The position numbers and the translations under genes are program-made. This document shows positions 37,041 to 48,339 of a stretch of 64,000 bases of DNA, piece by piece (the stretch's first letter is position 1; each line of letters begins with the position of its first letter). The stretch comes from Undaria pinnatifida (Eukaryota > Sar > Phaeophyceae > Laminariales > Alariaceae): positions 9,128,121-9,192,120 of the forward strand of contig JABAKD010000016.1 of assembly GCA_012845835.1 (NCBI GenBank), read 5' to 3'. A model generated the notes under the pieces. The model saw nothing but the letters and a program-made list of their open reading frames with translations. It did no database searches and was not told where the DNA came from.

Positions 37041-38600
37041 TTTGCATTAAGGAGCCCCGTCATTCAGAAAACATTTGACACCAAAACTGCTACCTCCATC
37101 GTAGCACGCGTCTTATACTACAATACCGCAGCCTTGGTCATAAAACAATACGAAAGCTTATTAAGTCCGCAAAGGAATAGGGGCGGGTTCACTCGCGCGA
37201 GGGATACCGAGCCACTGCATGCAAAAAAGAGAGAGAAAAAGAAGAGAGTCTCGCTCGATCATCGCCAGTGGTATAACGGCATAACATGAGCCCTCGTTAT
37301 AGGAATTCGCGTTGGTGGATGTTTATGTTTGCTTCTATCTGTCGTTAGCTGTGTGCTTGGTGAGAACCAGAAAAAAAGGTCGAACACGATGCAAGCAGTA
37401 GAGTAGTAGCCACACAACGATTCACGTATTGTGCATACCCGGTACATGCTTACTGCTGTTCGTTTTGGGAGATTCCCCGGCAGTCGGATGGGACACGGAG
37501 ATCTGGGCACGCGAGGCTGAAAATGAGCCCCTGTTTGTTTGGCGCCGTCGTAAACTAGAAACTCGCTTCGCTCGTGCTGCTGACAAGCAGTGTACTAATA
37601 GCATGTCGCGACTAACTAATTGACGATTTTTCAGCAATTCCCGTCAACAAGTAGAGGACAAGCACCACCTGGAATCTGCATGGGTGACGTGGCTAATGTA
37701 ACCCCTCAGGAAGTACTCCAGGGTCAGAAGACAAGCATAGGGCTGGCTGTGAATCGGCAACGATTCACCCGATCCAATCGGATCGATCCAGTCAGACCGA
37801 TTCAATCTACAGCCGATGTCGGATTCAAATAGCCGCGTCCACTGGTTTTCTAGGTTATCATGAGGGGTTTGAAGCTGAGAGAGAGGAGCGACCGGGGCTT
37901 CAAAAAAACATTTTCCTAACTGGTCCTGTATGTCGTAAATGGGCTGAGGGGGGAGGGGGGGTGTACTCGATGTTCATGCATGGCCGTAGTCGCATGACCA
38001 TAGACCCTCGGGCTGAGGGGGGGAGAGGGAGTCAAGAGCACAAGCCAAAAGCCAAAAAACAAAAAAGCGTCCATCTAAGCCGCCCCCAATCCAACAAAAA
38101 CGAGGAGGCGCAGCAATACGAATGACCACTGTATCGCGAGACCGAATATGCTCGGTGCGTGGTCAAGAGGTCTAATACCGGTCAAAATCAACCAGCACGC
38201 CGCGATACTTTGGCGCCCTGTTAACACGAGGTAGGTAAATCCCAGATCCGGAGTCCCCGAGCAGCTCCCCGCTGCGGTAATATTCTTCGAATGCATGTTG
38301 CTACTACTGTAGACAGATCATGTGTGTGACGACATCGAGTTCTTAGTTCAGAATGGAGGTCTCTTTGGAGCAACATCTATCGGCACAACGTTCGGCGGGG
38401 CAAAACATGGCGTGCGTTTCTGCGTGTAGATAGGCGCTTTTACACGGCCCAAGCGAGGAAAATTTGGGTCGTATACCCCATCTTGCATCGGTTGATATAT
38501 ATCAAACGAATACGGTGCATCGTCAAAAATCGAATGCGATTCAACACCACGATCACGCCTACTACAAATCGGTGCGTCGTACTATGATAAATCTAAAAGC
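37040..38600. other. No supported gene
   Basis: It holds a 45 bp Rep-G fragment at 37965-38010 after a G-tract and a local duplication of GACCCTCGGGCTGAGGGG near it. A minus frame at 38296-38075 with two hydrophobic stretches has no start context or splice support. Confidence 0.35.
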
Positions 38601-38783
38601 GTGACGCCATGAACGAGTCACGTATAGCATCATTCATTCGTTTGGCCGACCGCCCTGTCCCCAAGTACAACGATTACTCTCTACAGCACGTGGACGATAA
38701 ATTCGAGAGATCGAACAGACTACCTGGTATGACATATCCTATTGATGAAAACAAGACTTTCAAACGCAGTCCAACGTCGCCCG

Positions 38784-38785
<2 letters not shown>

Positions 38786-38825
<40 letters not shown>
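38786..38825. repeat. (AT)n microsatellite
   Basis: About 20 uninterrupted AT dinucleotides. Confidence 0.97.
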
Positions 38826-38826
<1 letters not shown>

Positions 38827-38849
38827 ACAGTGTCACTCAGGTCGTTCAA

Positions 38850-39960
38850 GCTGCAGTAAGGATCTCCGTTCCAACCGGCAACCAAACGCGTCCGCGCGCC
38901 ACTTGCGAGGACAACCCAGAAACAACGCGAGTCACCCACAATCAAAACTGTCAGATGCCAACAAAGTTACCCTGCTCATCAAAGAAACGTAATCGTATTT
39001 ACATCCAATTCGGGGCACGAACTACGTGGAAAGCACCAGTGACGGAAAGCCCCCCAATACTGCCAACCGGATAAAGAAATACGACCTGTTCAGAAACGCC
39101 AGTAGGACTGTTTTCTTGACATTCGCCCACCGATAACTGCCGCTTCGCGCACCGTAGCTAGAGTAATACTGTTAAACCACCCGACACAATATCCACGACA
39201 GAATTTCGCTCGGTCAGTGGTAACAGCACGCTGAACAAGCTGGGGCAAGTCCATCTCCGTTCCAACCACCTGTCGTGGCTACAGCTCCAAATCAAATGTC
39301 GAACACCCTGAACGCGTCACCCACATTATCAATTACTTGGTCGACTGCCCCTCCCCCGAGCGTGCAGCGGGTACCCGCTACGCCTGCGACACACTCGGGA
39401 ACTTAACTATGCATAGAGAAAATCTTCCACTCATGGAAACAAGAGTTTCTCACGAGTGTTGGCGATTAGCCCTAAATTCGCCCTCAATATCTTAAACTTT
39501 GTGCGAAAGTGACAACCAATGAGTTTTCTTGAAGCAGTGATGCCCCCTGAGCGAACTGGAAGCCATCTTCACGCGCCGGGTGCGAGTGCAATATATTAAC
39601 AATGTCTTCTAACAATGCAAGTCACCCGCAACTGGAAAAAAAAATTGAAAAAGCGACGAAGCCGGGGGGGGGGGGGTTCAGCATGATAGAAACTTCGTAA
39701 TGCACATTACAGAGGATGAAAACCCTGCCAAAGACAACAAACCCTTAACTACTATTGTATATCCAACTCGAGGCATAAACTGCACGAAATCGTTGATGAC
39801 GATAAGCCCCCAATGCGAGTAAAAAAATGCGCTAAAACAGTACGAGCTGTCCAGAAAGGCGCAGTGGGGTTGCTTCCTGGAAATTCGCTGGCTGTCATCC
39901 GCCCTGTGCACACCGTAGCTCGCGCAGCACGGTCGCCCTTGCCGCAGCCACGAAAGCGGT
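38850..39960. repeat. Degenerate tandem units of about 0.38 kb
   Basis: ATCTCCGTTCCAACC occurs at about 38858 and 39252, CGCGAGTCACCCACA and ACGCGTCACCCACA follow each, and a third weaker copy (CAAGTCACCCGCAA) lies near 39618. GCGCACCGTAGCT near 39145 and GTGCACACCGTAGCT near 39906 mark another shared block. The units are strongly diverged. Confidence 0.45.
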
Positions 39961-40273
39961 TACAACAAAGAGGCTTTCACCCAGCTCGTGCTACCTGCGG
40001 GTGCACCAAACCGAATGCATGATCGTCATGAGTGTCGTGTAAGATTATGGCAGCCAGAGTTTGTGTGCACAATCGCCGTGCCCAGGCTTACCTCGAGCTA
40101 TACACAGCGCCATGCTTTTTGATGAGCCCGAAGCGTTAGCTCGTCGAACTCCTATTAATAGTACGGAGGCTTCCAATGTTGAAAGCGTTTCACTGCAGTC
40201 AAGGGGATTTTGTTGTTACTATGCATCCCATAAGCACCTGTGCAAAGCGTTGCCGTTGCCTTTGACAGATAGA

Positions 40274-40405
40274 CTATCGACGCCCCCGACCTTTCTTTCG
40301 GCCCCGCTTGGCGTTCTGGTTCTGGCCTTTCTTGGCCTCGCTTTGCTTAGCCTCGGCTTGCTGCGCAGCCTCGAGCTGTTTCGCTTCGTGTGCCTTTTTG
40401 AACGC
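40274..40405 (-). CDS. Last exon of the unrecognised minus-strand gene
   Basis: A CTAAC branch-point-like motif lies about 30 bases before the acceptor GAGAGCAG. The exon encodes AFKKAHEAKQLEAAQQAEAK and a Lys/Arg-rich end with TAG at 40276-40274. Confidence 0.62.
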   Translation of the reverse strand, partial: AFKKAHEAKQLEAAQQAEAKQSEAKKGQNQNAKRGRKKGRGRR

Positions 40406-43400
40406 CTGCTCTCCACAAGAGGGAATTTCACGTTAGGGGGAAGCCCGGGGAGGACAAAAGGGAAACGGAATACAAGACGGGGTTACGCACAAAAGGCACA
40501 CCTGGACAGTGAATCTGCCCGTCAACATGCGGCGACGCTTGTCGGAGGTAATACATCCCCTTCATCCTGGCGAGCCAAACCATGGCGGATAAGCGCTAGT
40601 CATGCACCAACGTATGCACCTTCAGGAGCTCCTCCTGTGCATCCGCCTCTCCGGAGTCACAGTGCGCCTCGACCTCCGCCGTCGTCGATATCCTTCGACT
40701 CTTCTTCTGGTCCATGAGGACTTGAAGGTCCCGCGCTTCATCAACTTGTGGAAGATGAAACGAGGCGGACAAAGCCGCTGAAAGGGGGGTACCGGCCGTG
40801 GCCAGCACATCGTAGTGAGGGAGCCCCCTCTTCAGCAAGGTGAGCCCAGTACTGCACGCATCCTTCGTGAGGCTACAAAACATTTCCGTGAAATTCTGCG
40901 TCCAGCGTAAAGGGAGCGGTATCGGGGAGAAGGTCGAAGGAGCAGGCTGAGATACGCAAGTGGCACTGCCAACAATAGCTCTTGGCAGCTATCAACAGGC
41001 AAACCACAAACATGTATTGAGGCTGCGGTGGAACATACCTTGTCGGTGACTTAATCAACATGGCGTACGTTGGCACGACAGCAAACACATAACAAGAGCA
41101 ACACACTGGTACCAGGTATGCGCCATGCGGTGGATGGTCGTTTCTGTAAAATATACTGTGAGCAGGAAAAACGCCGAGAGCCATGAGCTTGATTTCTCGC
41201 CGGCAACCGTAGGCGGTGAATACTCACATCTGTTTGCCGGATTCCGGTGGGCGTTAGCTCGTCCACTACCATGCCCACCACAAGACCTAACCCTCGCCCC
41301 GGCCGCACGGTGTCCTCGATTGGGGCGTCAACCGCTTGCCCCGCCTCCAACGCGCTCTTGAATATGGCGTACTCCGTTCCGGGGTGAAACTCAACGGCTT
41401 GCCCCAAAGCCCGCAGCTTGTCCTGCAGTGGTACGATGCGGCGACGGTAAAGAGTGCCGGTCAACCGGCCTAGCTGATTCGAGGTCAACATGAAAATCGG
41501 CGATGGATCAAGTCGTAATCGACGGGGAAAACACAAAATACCGTATAATAGGCTGACGTCCAACCGGGACCGCGACTCCACATCACCCGCTGAACACTCG
41601 TGATTTCTGCAGTACTTCTTGTACTTACAGAGCGACCGCTGGCGCCTGCTTACGTTTGACCAGCCGGTTCGAGATTACAAACATAGGAGGATACGGAAAG
41701 CAAACGGTCGTCCGAGTTGTACCTCGCGCTCACTCTCCACACATCCAGCTACTGCTGCGCACTGATTGCTAATGGTCGAGTATCGGTATTTGACCCCTCA
41801 TCACGGGCGTCTGGCAGGCTCGCGCGGTTCGGGTTTCGGTTAGGTGTGGATCGCTCCACAGAAACTGCGTTTGCACCCTCCCATGCCCCTGTAATCACAC
41901 ACGCGCATATAACTCCTCTCTCGTTTGTAGAAGAAGCGGAAATCAGTACATCATGCTCTTCCGCTCACCTGCTCCACGTTGGGGAGGTTGGACGGGGCGC
42001 ACGAGACATCCAGGGCTCTTGAAGCAAGCGTTGCGCCCCACTTTAATGAGAGCCACAGTGGCTCGTCGCCCTTCTCCTTTTCCGGGCTATACCTAGTGTC
42101 CAAGGGCCCAAGGAACGTTCGGACGACGCCGACTGCGAGAGAAACGCCGTGTGCCGTCGCTCTTTCTTCCTTGACTCCATTCCAGGAGACCTTCAGGCTG
42201 TCCACGTAGGCGATTAATGCAGAGGTGTACCTCTGGACATGGGGGCGAGGGTAAGTTATGCGATTATCGCTAACGTTTTGGTGCTGAAACAGTGTACGCG
42301 CCGATGTCGCTGACGAATGCACACTCTGCTGCCTGTCTGGCCATGTCATTCTCGTAGAGGCAATGTGGGTAGTACAGTACCAGCAGCGTCTGCAGCATGT
42401 ACGGCACAGCAAAGGAGAAAAGACAGCTTACATCGACCAAAATGCTGCATACCAGGTCCGCAGCAGAAGAAAAATATGGACGTCAACTCACCCTGCATTT
42501 GTTGCCAAGGGTGCCAAAGGCCCCGCCTGGACGGTCCGCTTCCTTCAGCGTAACGATCAAGCTATTCAGGGAGTTCGGAGCTTGCACAGCCGAGAGCAAG
42601 GCGGAAATCAACCATGAGGCCCCGAAACAGTTGCCGTCGGGGTCTATCTCAATGCAGCAGCCGTCTGACCATCGCTCCACCCCACGGATGGCAGGTTTCG
42701 GGGCCCGTGCTTGGAAAAGGCTTTTGATATTGGTGAGGGGGGGCTGTAGACAATCGGGTGGGGGAAAGGGCGGAAGCCGGCATCACGAGCCCGTGGCGGA
42801 GTTATGGGTAACCACGGACTTTGCAGTGCACCGTACGAATGCTTGACTTTAAGCGGCCAGGTTTGGTCATTTTTCCAAGGTGTTTACTACTCTAGGAACG
42901 TTCGAACGGCCTCCGCGACGCGAGAGATACATTTGAGAAAAAACACACACGAGGCGGATCAAGTCCTCCGGCAATCCCGGAATGCTACTTGAGATATAGT
43001 GCGCAGGTACTTGGATTGTGGCGGGGGGGGACAATATGTGTCCGAACAAGCAAAAAACGGGATATTTGCATGTACTAAGAACCGAAACCCACAAGGCACA
43101 GAAAACATGCACGCTACTCGGCGTGAGGGAAAATCGTGTGCACAATACAATAATCTGGTACGTGTTTGGCGATATTTCAGTGCCCCAGAAACTTCCGAAG
43201 AGGACAAATCGAGGTTAACGACCCCTCGAGAAACCGTAAAAACATGTCATCTGCTCTCCACCACTTCACGGTCGTCGCACCTGAGGACGCTTTGCGGTAA
43301 CTTCCTTCACGCTGGTTCCCGGAGTAGCGGACGACATCACGCCTTTGGGCGTTTCGACCTGATGAATCATCATTTGGACAGTGGGAAGAACACGAGAAAA

Positions 43401-44757
43401 ACGAAATCAAATGGGATGATCGGGCGAGCGCGTGACCGCTACTAGCCCTGAGCACGTCTTGACCCTAAAGATCAACAAGCCAAATGCGCCAATCCAAATA
43501 TTATTGGTTGTATTCTTGACGTTTCGTGCAAGTTACACTCAAAGATACTGTACCAAAATGAGCGCCGGCGTCGCCTGCGCTAGACGATCCTGCTGCGGAA
43601 GGTGGTCGGTGCTGTTTTCATCGAATAAAAAAAAATGGAGACAGACTCCGGGGAATGCAGACGCGCTCTATAGTGTGCGACCAAAACCAAATATCGTGCC
43701 GTCTCTTGCGTATCGCGGAGAGGGCACCTTTCTCGGCTGCCCGGTATGGTATATATGCCAACGATAACATGCCCTGGCTCCCGGGTCAGAGTTTGACTGA
43801 TACCATGGAAGTGTAATGTCGCCGCTGAATTCCAACCGTGGTGCCTGCTCCTGCAATATTTGCGCCCACGGTGGCCACGGCGAATGCATACAAACCGTGA
43901 GCGGAACACGAAAACAACGAACCCAAAAGGAAATGGTCGGCCAAGCGCGTAAGCTCTACCAACCCTGAACTTCCTTTGGAATCTGATGATCAACACGCTG
44001 AACACTAGCTGAACACGTAAAATACACTTGGTCATGCTTGTGGGACTTCAAGCATGACACGCTTAAAAATAATGTACGAAAATGGGCCCCGGCGACGTTT
44101 ACGTTACATTATCCTGCTACTGGGAGTGACTGGTGTTGCTTCGGCCGAAGGAAGAGAGACTCGGCGGAAGTCGGCGAACAGCAAGCGCGTCATGTATTGT
44201 GTGACCAAAAGCAAACATCGTCTCCCCTTTTGCGATGCGAGTGGCATTATCACATCCGACGAATTTTCTCGCCGTCAAGATATACGGGTGTTCATCTGCA
44301 GATTCGACCGGCATCGCGATATACCGGCAACCCCTGCGGGTACCGTGTCGAGTAGTGACATCCGTCGAAACACTATCTTGTTTAGGCTACGTAGCAACAC
44401 ATAAATAGAGCATCCGGAGGGAAACAAATCAACGCGGACTATTCGACAAATGGCTCAAAGACGAGGCACAATTATCGATAAACAGACTACGACAATAGTT
44501 CACCATGCTAGCGGCGTCATGTGCCAAGAAACGACACCGTTAAATTTGGATTTAAAGCTGGGATCAGTCCCTCCTAGTCGGGCTCAATTAATATCCGTAC
44601 CACAGAGAGCACAATATCCTCTTCTGCACCACATGATATTCAACCAAGTCAACAATCTCACCTTCACCGCAGCTGTGCCTGCCTTGACGTCCGGGCTCAT
44701 GTTTCCCGGCGCCGTTGATCTGCTACCTCCGCTAGGCCCCGACCGCGGTGCCCCCCC
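40274..44757 (-). CDS. Unrecognised six-exon gene (3' part supported)
   Basis: Exons in transcript order: 44757-44662, 42743-42492, 42232-41969, 41473-41228, 40895-40620, 40405-40274. Each has an AG acceptor and GT donor and all six keep one frame; lengths 96, 252, 264, 246, 276 and 132 are all multiples of three with phase 0 at both ends. The product (at least 421 residues, upstream start not found) includes ARAPKPAIRGVERWSDGC, SLKVSWNGVKEERATAHGVS, YRRRIVPLQDKLRALGQAVE and VMDQKKSRR-type segments. It ends in a helical Ala/Gln/Lys stretch (AKQLEAAQQAEAKQSEAKKG) and a basic tail RGRKKGRGRR before TAG, which suggests a nuclear or nucleic-acid-associated protein. I recognise no family. The first exon listed (44.7 kb) is the least certain. 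The plus-strand frame at 40061-40717 is a shadow of the last exons. Confidence 0.6.
40620..40895 (-). CDS. Exon 5 of the unrecognised minus-strand gene
   Basis: 92 codons after a pyrimidine-rich acceptor ending GGACGCAG, donor CTGAAG|GTGCAT. It encodes NFTEMFCSLTKDACSTGLTL and a Gln/Glu/Asp-rich coiled-coil-like end (EADAQEELLK). Confidence 0.65.
41228..41473 (-). CDS. Exon 4 of the unrecognised minus-strand gene
   Basis: 82 codons from acceptor CTCGAATCAG to donor CAGAT|GTGAGT. It encodes LGRLTGTLYRRRIVPLQDKL and RPGRGLGLVVGMVVDELTPT, with balanced composition typical of a folded domain. Confidence 0.65.
41969..42232 (-). CDS. Exon 3 of the unrecognised minus-strand gene
   Basis: 88 codons from acceptor CCCCCATGTCCAG to donor GAGCAG|GTGAGC. 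It encodes YTSALIAYVDSLKVSWNGVK and later YSPEKEKGDEPLWLSLKWGA. A possible decayed copy of its middle part (TTCGAACGTTCCT context) lies near 42885-42960. Confidence 0.62.
43765..43853 (-). pseudogene. Decayed copy of the 44.7 kb exon
   Basis: On minus, GTATGCATTC ... GCAAATATTGCAG and the following GCACCACGG parallel GTATGCATTC ... CTAAATGTTGCAG and GCACCGCGG at 44757. The offset is about 905 bp. The copy has lost the donor and diverges after 60 bp. Confidence 0.5.
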
Positions 44758-45064
44758 CTGCAACATTTAGGCCGTCGGTGGTCACACCGAATGCATACAC
44801 GAGCAGGTAAGGAGGATATACCGTGAAATAACGTATACTCTGGACGTAAAAGTAAGGAACGGTTGGACCTCATGCTAACATTGATACGATCCTTACATTT
44901 CCGTCGATATTGGTATTTCCTAGGCCGTCGCAAAATAGAGCATGGACAAGCGCAACGTATGCGCCGGCCAAAGGCTGGAGGGTCAAGCACCGTCGTGCAA
45001 CACCAACACCCGTATTGTATGATGGCGTTGCCCGGACATGTGATTTCGGGCGCAGACGCATGCT

Positions 45065-45092
45065 ACGAAGGGCTCCTCGCTTGAGGAGCCCT
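45065..45092. terminator. Perfect hairpin next to the LTR-A internal block
   Basis: AGGGCTCCTC-GCTT-GAGGAGCCCT forms a 10 bp stem. It may be a remnant of an element end; no Pol III terminator T-run follows. Confidence 0.4.
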
Positions 45093-45272
45093 ATAACTCG
45101 TGTTATGGTATTCTCCTTCGCATTTTCCTTGAGGCTTCGTAGCCCCCGCAAGGTAGAGGTGTGGGAGTAGGTTGTGAAGAGCCGCATCTTCGAGTCATGT
45201 TCTAGACTGTGGAACCGGTGCTTCCCCGAATCTTCCATATTTCTGCATATACGGATTCTCAGGGTGGGCTAG

Positions 45273-45531
45273 TGTTATGTTATTCCCCTGGGAGCCTAAC
45301 AAGGCGTAATATATGGAATACGGCTGGATATAAAAGGGTTTCACATGCCTTTGAAGGCATGTGCGTATAGGAAAAAGGGGGATGATGCTTTTGCCTCGCG
45401 GAATTGAACGCTTTTCAGTTCGTCCGTGGCGAGTGTGGAACAAATACAAGAGCTTATCCGGTACAAGTGAGTGACCAACGTGGAACCTCCCAAGTAGAGA
45501 AACCTGCAAAGGGTGGCCTGTGTCTGCAACA
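45273..45531 (+). mobile_element. LTR-A copy with upstream 3' internal region
   Basis: 45100-45272 matches 24430-24605, ending CAGGGTGGGCTAG. The LTR then starts TGTTATGTTATTCCC, has GGATATAAAAGGG and ACATGCCTTTGAAGGCATGT, and ends CTGCAACA. It is about 93 percent similar to 24606 by eye. Confidence 0.8.
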
Positions 45532-45539
45532 GCCCCTTA

Positions 45540-46240
45540 ATCTTGTTATACAGCCTCGCCCCAAAAATTACTGTAGGAAAAATGAAAGGACAACGCGATG
45601 AACAACCCGACGGCCTAGGTTTAAAGTTAAATGCCGCCTGGTATTGTAAAAGACAACGACCTTGGATAGCTCCTAAACGTGCTGCTCTTGTCGTAGCATG
45701 CGTCGGAATACGTGCCACGAAAATATAATTACATTTTTCGCGAGATTGTGACCGCTGCATGGTCGACTTTTGTCTCTTTGCTTACCGGGAGCCCTTGGAT
45801 CGAGGACCCGACCGATACAGATCTAGCATCTTTGTGCGGCCCGATCCTACAGCACACGAGGTCAGGGCTCTTGACCCCCCTGAATCGCTTGGACTGGACA
45901 TGCCACACCCACGACAAAACAACGAGGCACAGGTATCCAGGAAGGGTCGGAACGATTGAAAATTGGTTCAGACACTACAACATGAGCACCAAAAGACGAG
46001 TTAACCTCTTACAAGTCAATATGTCGGGAGACATGCTCACGTCTGCCACAGGCATATTGTGCCGTCCAGACTTATATCCCACATCCCATGTAGCAAAACC
46101 CTCTATGTACATACGTGAGAATCTTTATGCACACGCCGTGTGACACTTGATGTGATGCACCCATGCTGTGGTGCTCGTCTCATTGCTTTGGCCCTGTTGA
46201 CGCAACATGTGTCACCCAATTTCTGTGGCATTCATGCTGC
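45540..46240. other. No firm gene; possible short minus-strand exon
   Basis: On minus, 45893-45789 lies between an acceptor (GTGGCATGTCCAG) and a donor (CTCCCG|GTAAGC) and is open, encoding SKRFRGSRALTSCAVGSGRT-type basic peptide. Its phase does not fit the neighbouring predicted exons. The plus ORF at 45712-46143 has no recognisable domain. Confidence 0.25.
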
Positions 46241-46597
46241 GTGAAAGGCTGAACTACTGCGGGGGAAGAAGCTTTTCAGGCACCGACCAAGTGGCAGTTT
46301 CTCGCGTGTCCGTAATATCGCATGGCGTTTCCATGAAATCACGGATGAAGCGAGAGTGTTCACGCGTAGGACGTTCGTCGTATACCAACTTCAATCTGTT
46401 TGCCCTCTGCCAAGAGGCCTGAACTGCCGTTTTCTGGTACATTTTCTTACAAGAACTCGCCTTCGTTCTTTTAGTGTACGGCCGGTACGAGATACCTAGC
46501 AAGCATTTGGGAGAGAGCGTGCTATACACGAACTTCAGTCTATCGGCCCCCGTACTTCTTTCCATGTAAATACCAGCCTGCCTTTCTCTGCTTCTGA

Positions 46598-47665
46598 TTA
46601 ACATTCCTGTATAGTACACCGAAATCGGTCGAGTTTCCTTGATCGCACCTTCTTTCCCCGTCCTGGTTTTGATTCCACCGTGGCCAGCACAGCATCTGAC
46701 GTCTCCGGCGGCGCAACAATGGGTTCGATGGGTTCAACCATGCACTTGTCCCTCGTCGTTGTCTCCTGTGAGACTTCGTCACTAACGGAGATTCCGCCCG
46801 GTGCGCATCCCCGACCTGCCCCGACCATCTCGTCGTCCCAGATATCAGAGCTGTATGGCTCCAACTTGTAGCCGGCTCTCCTCGCACCACCGCTCTCATT
46901 CTTTCTGGATTCCCGTTTGCTTATGTTGCGCTCCTTCCTTCGTTTAAATCGCTCTGCTGCCGACAGACGCTTTTTCTTTGGGGAAGAAGACCCCACTGAT
47001 TCGCCGTGACTCGTCGTGCTGTTGACGCTCACAGTTCCATCCTCCATGGACGTTTTCGTGGGGGAAGAAGACCCCACTGGTTCGCCAATGAAAGATAAGT
47101 CAGCGTCACCACGCTCAATGTTGGTCGGAACATCGGTCGGAGCTGCCCCTTTTGATGCTGACGTTATCTCTTCGGGCGGAGGAGATATGCTCGTCTCGTT
47201 CGTCTCGCCGGGGGCGGTGGTCCCCGCAGCAGGGTCGTCTCGGATGAATGGCAAAGCGCGCGTCTCAACGGCGTGAGCATGCCCCGCCAGGCAACGACGA
47301 CGGCGACGTGCCGCGGCCCCACGAGCTAGCGCGTGCAGGATCACGCCCGCCTTGTCCTCAACACGCCGACGATGAGTGGCTACAAAACAGCGGACGAGGA
47401 GTAGTCCAGCTATCGTTGGCCTTATACTGCAAGCATGGCGCAGTTGCGCGCCTCGCCATAGCACGCATTGAAACGGGACTGGCGACCCCCAGTAGATGGT
47501 CGGAGCGACGGGCGAAGACATAAGCAAGGCCACTTCATTTATACATCTCCTCCGCGTCGGAGCTGGATCGTCCTGAGCGAACGTCGGCGCGTAAGGGGAT
47601 AGGGATACTGGGAACAACATATATCGCAGTTCGCTACCCACCGAAAACCAGGTGGAAAATATCAC
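46598..47665 (-). CDS. Serine-rich basic protein fragment, unknown function
   Basis: The frame is open for 355 codons. The part from about 47300 down to 46640 looks coding: it has an internal repeat (EPVGSSSPTKT and ESVGSSSPKKK), a strong bipartite-like nuclear signal (KKKRLSAAERFKRRKERNIS), acidic patches (YSSDIWDDEMVG) and a basic end (GRGKKVRSRKLDRF). The first 100 residues look less protein-like and may be intron. It could be an upstream exon of the 40-45 kb gene, but the phases I can find do not join. No family recognised. Confidence 0.45.
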   Translation of the reverse strand: MIFSTWFSVGSELRYMLFPVSLSPYAPTFAQDDPAPTRRRCINEVALLMSSPVAPTIYWGSPVPFQCVLWRGAQLRHACSIRPTIAGLLLVRCFVATHRRRVEDKAGVILHALARGAAARRRRRCLAGHAHAVETRALPFIRDDPAAGTTAPGETNETSISPPPEEITSASKGAAPTDVPTNIERGDADLSFIGEPVGSSSPTKTSMEDGTVSVNSTTSHGESVGSSSPKKKRLSAAERFKRRKERNISKRESRKNESGGARRAGYKLEPYSSDIWDDEMVGAGRGCAPGGISVSDEVSQETTTRDKCMVEPIEPIVAPPETSDAVLATVESKPGRGKKVRSRKLDRFRCTIQEC

Positions 47666-47794
47666 GCCGCTGTTAGTAACGACCGAACATAGCCGTGATC
47701 AACAGTTGCAGGGCAGGGGTTGCCAGCAGCTACGAACACTCCCCCCTGTGCTGATGCGTTATTATGCGACTGATGAATGCAGCATGTTTCATTT

Positions 47795-47945
47795 ATCTGG
47801 ATCACAAACTGGCAGCTGCTGGGTGTTCTGGGTACGTGTGCAAATCGCGTGCGTTCTGCAGTATCTCGGATCACGCAGCACAAGTTTTCGCAACACGTGC
47901 TCAAGCTGGTATATTACCGTCGAAGCGAGGCCTGCGCGCTAGTGC
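47795..47945 (+). pseudogene. Decayed copy of exon 2 of the 29.9-32.4 kb gene, plus strand
   Basis: After ACAAACTGGCAG come CTGCTGGGTGTTCTGGGTAC and GTGCGTTCTGCAGTATCTCG. In translation LLGVLGTCANRVRSAV parallels LLGAAGTWTARVSSAF. The frame is lost after about 45 codons. Confidence 0.6.
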
Positions 47946-48019
47946 GATACAAGACGAGTGTACGCTCTAACCCGGACTCATGATTGGGCTGGGGACATCG
48001 CAAGTCGATTCAAAGGTCC

Positions 48020-48330
48020 GCTTCCCAGAGCATCCATGAGCCCGGGTTTGCGTCTTGCGTCGCATCAGCGTGCAAGTCTTGCTTCGACGGTGACGCCAGC
48101 TAATGCCAGGTTGGGCGTAGGTTGCGAAAACTTGTGCTGTGCGATCCGGGAGACTGCAGAACGCACGAGGTATACACACGTTCCCAGCACACCCAGCAGC
48201 TGCGAGTTTGCGATGTCGTGGTTTCGTGCGGGAGGTGAGCATGTCGGAAGGGGATCGGAAGGAGATGGGCGGCGTTTGTAAGTCATTCTATTGGTCAATG
48301 CTGAGGCATACAGTACGGAACACATACGAA
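48020..48330 (-). pseudogene. Decayed copy of exon 2 and its upstream flank, minus strand
   Basis: Acceptor region ACGACATCGCAAACTCGCAG, then CTGCTGGGTGTGCTGGGAAC. Similarity to 30.0-30.33 kb continues upstream (GGATCGGAAGGAGATGGGCG against GGATCGCAAGGAGACGGGGA). It forms an inverted pair with the 47.8 kb copy. Confidence 0.6.
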
Positions 48331-48339
48331 ATAAAAACA

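Noticed and set aside
38075..38296. Minus-strand ORF with two hydrophobic stretches
   Set aside because: No start context, splice sites or homologue; too short to separate from chance.
40061..40717. 218-codon plus-strand ORF
   Set aside because: It overlaps, antisense, two minus-strand exons whose splice sites and phases agree; composition favours the minus strand.
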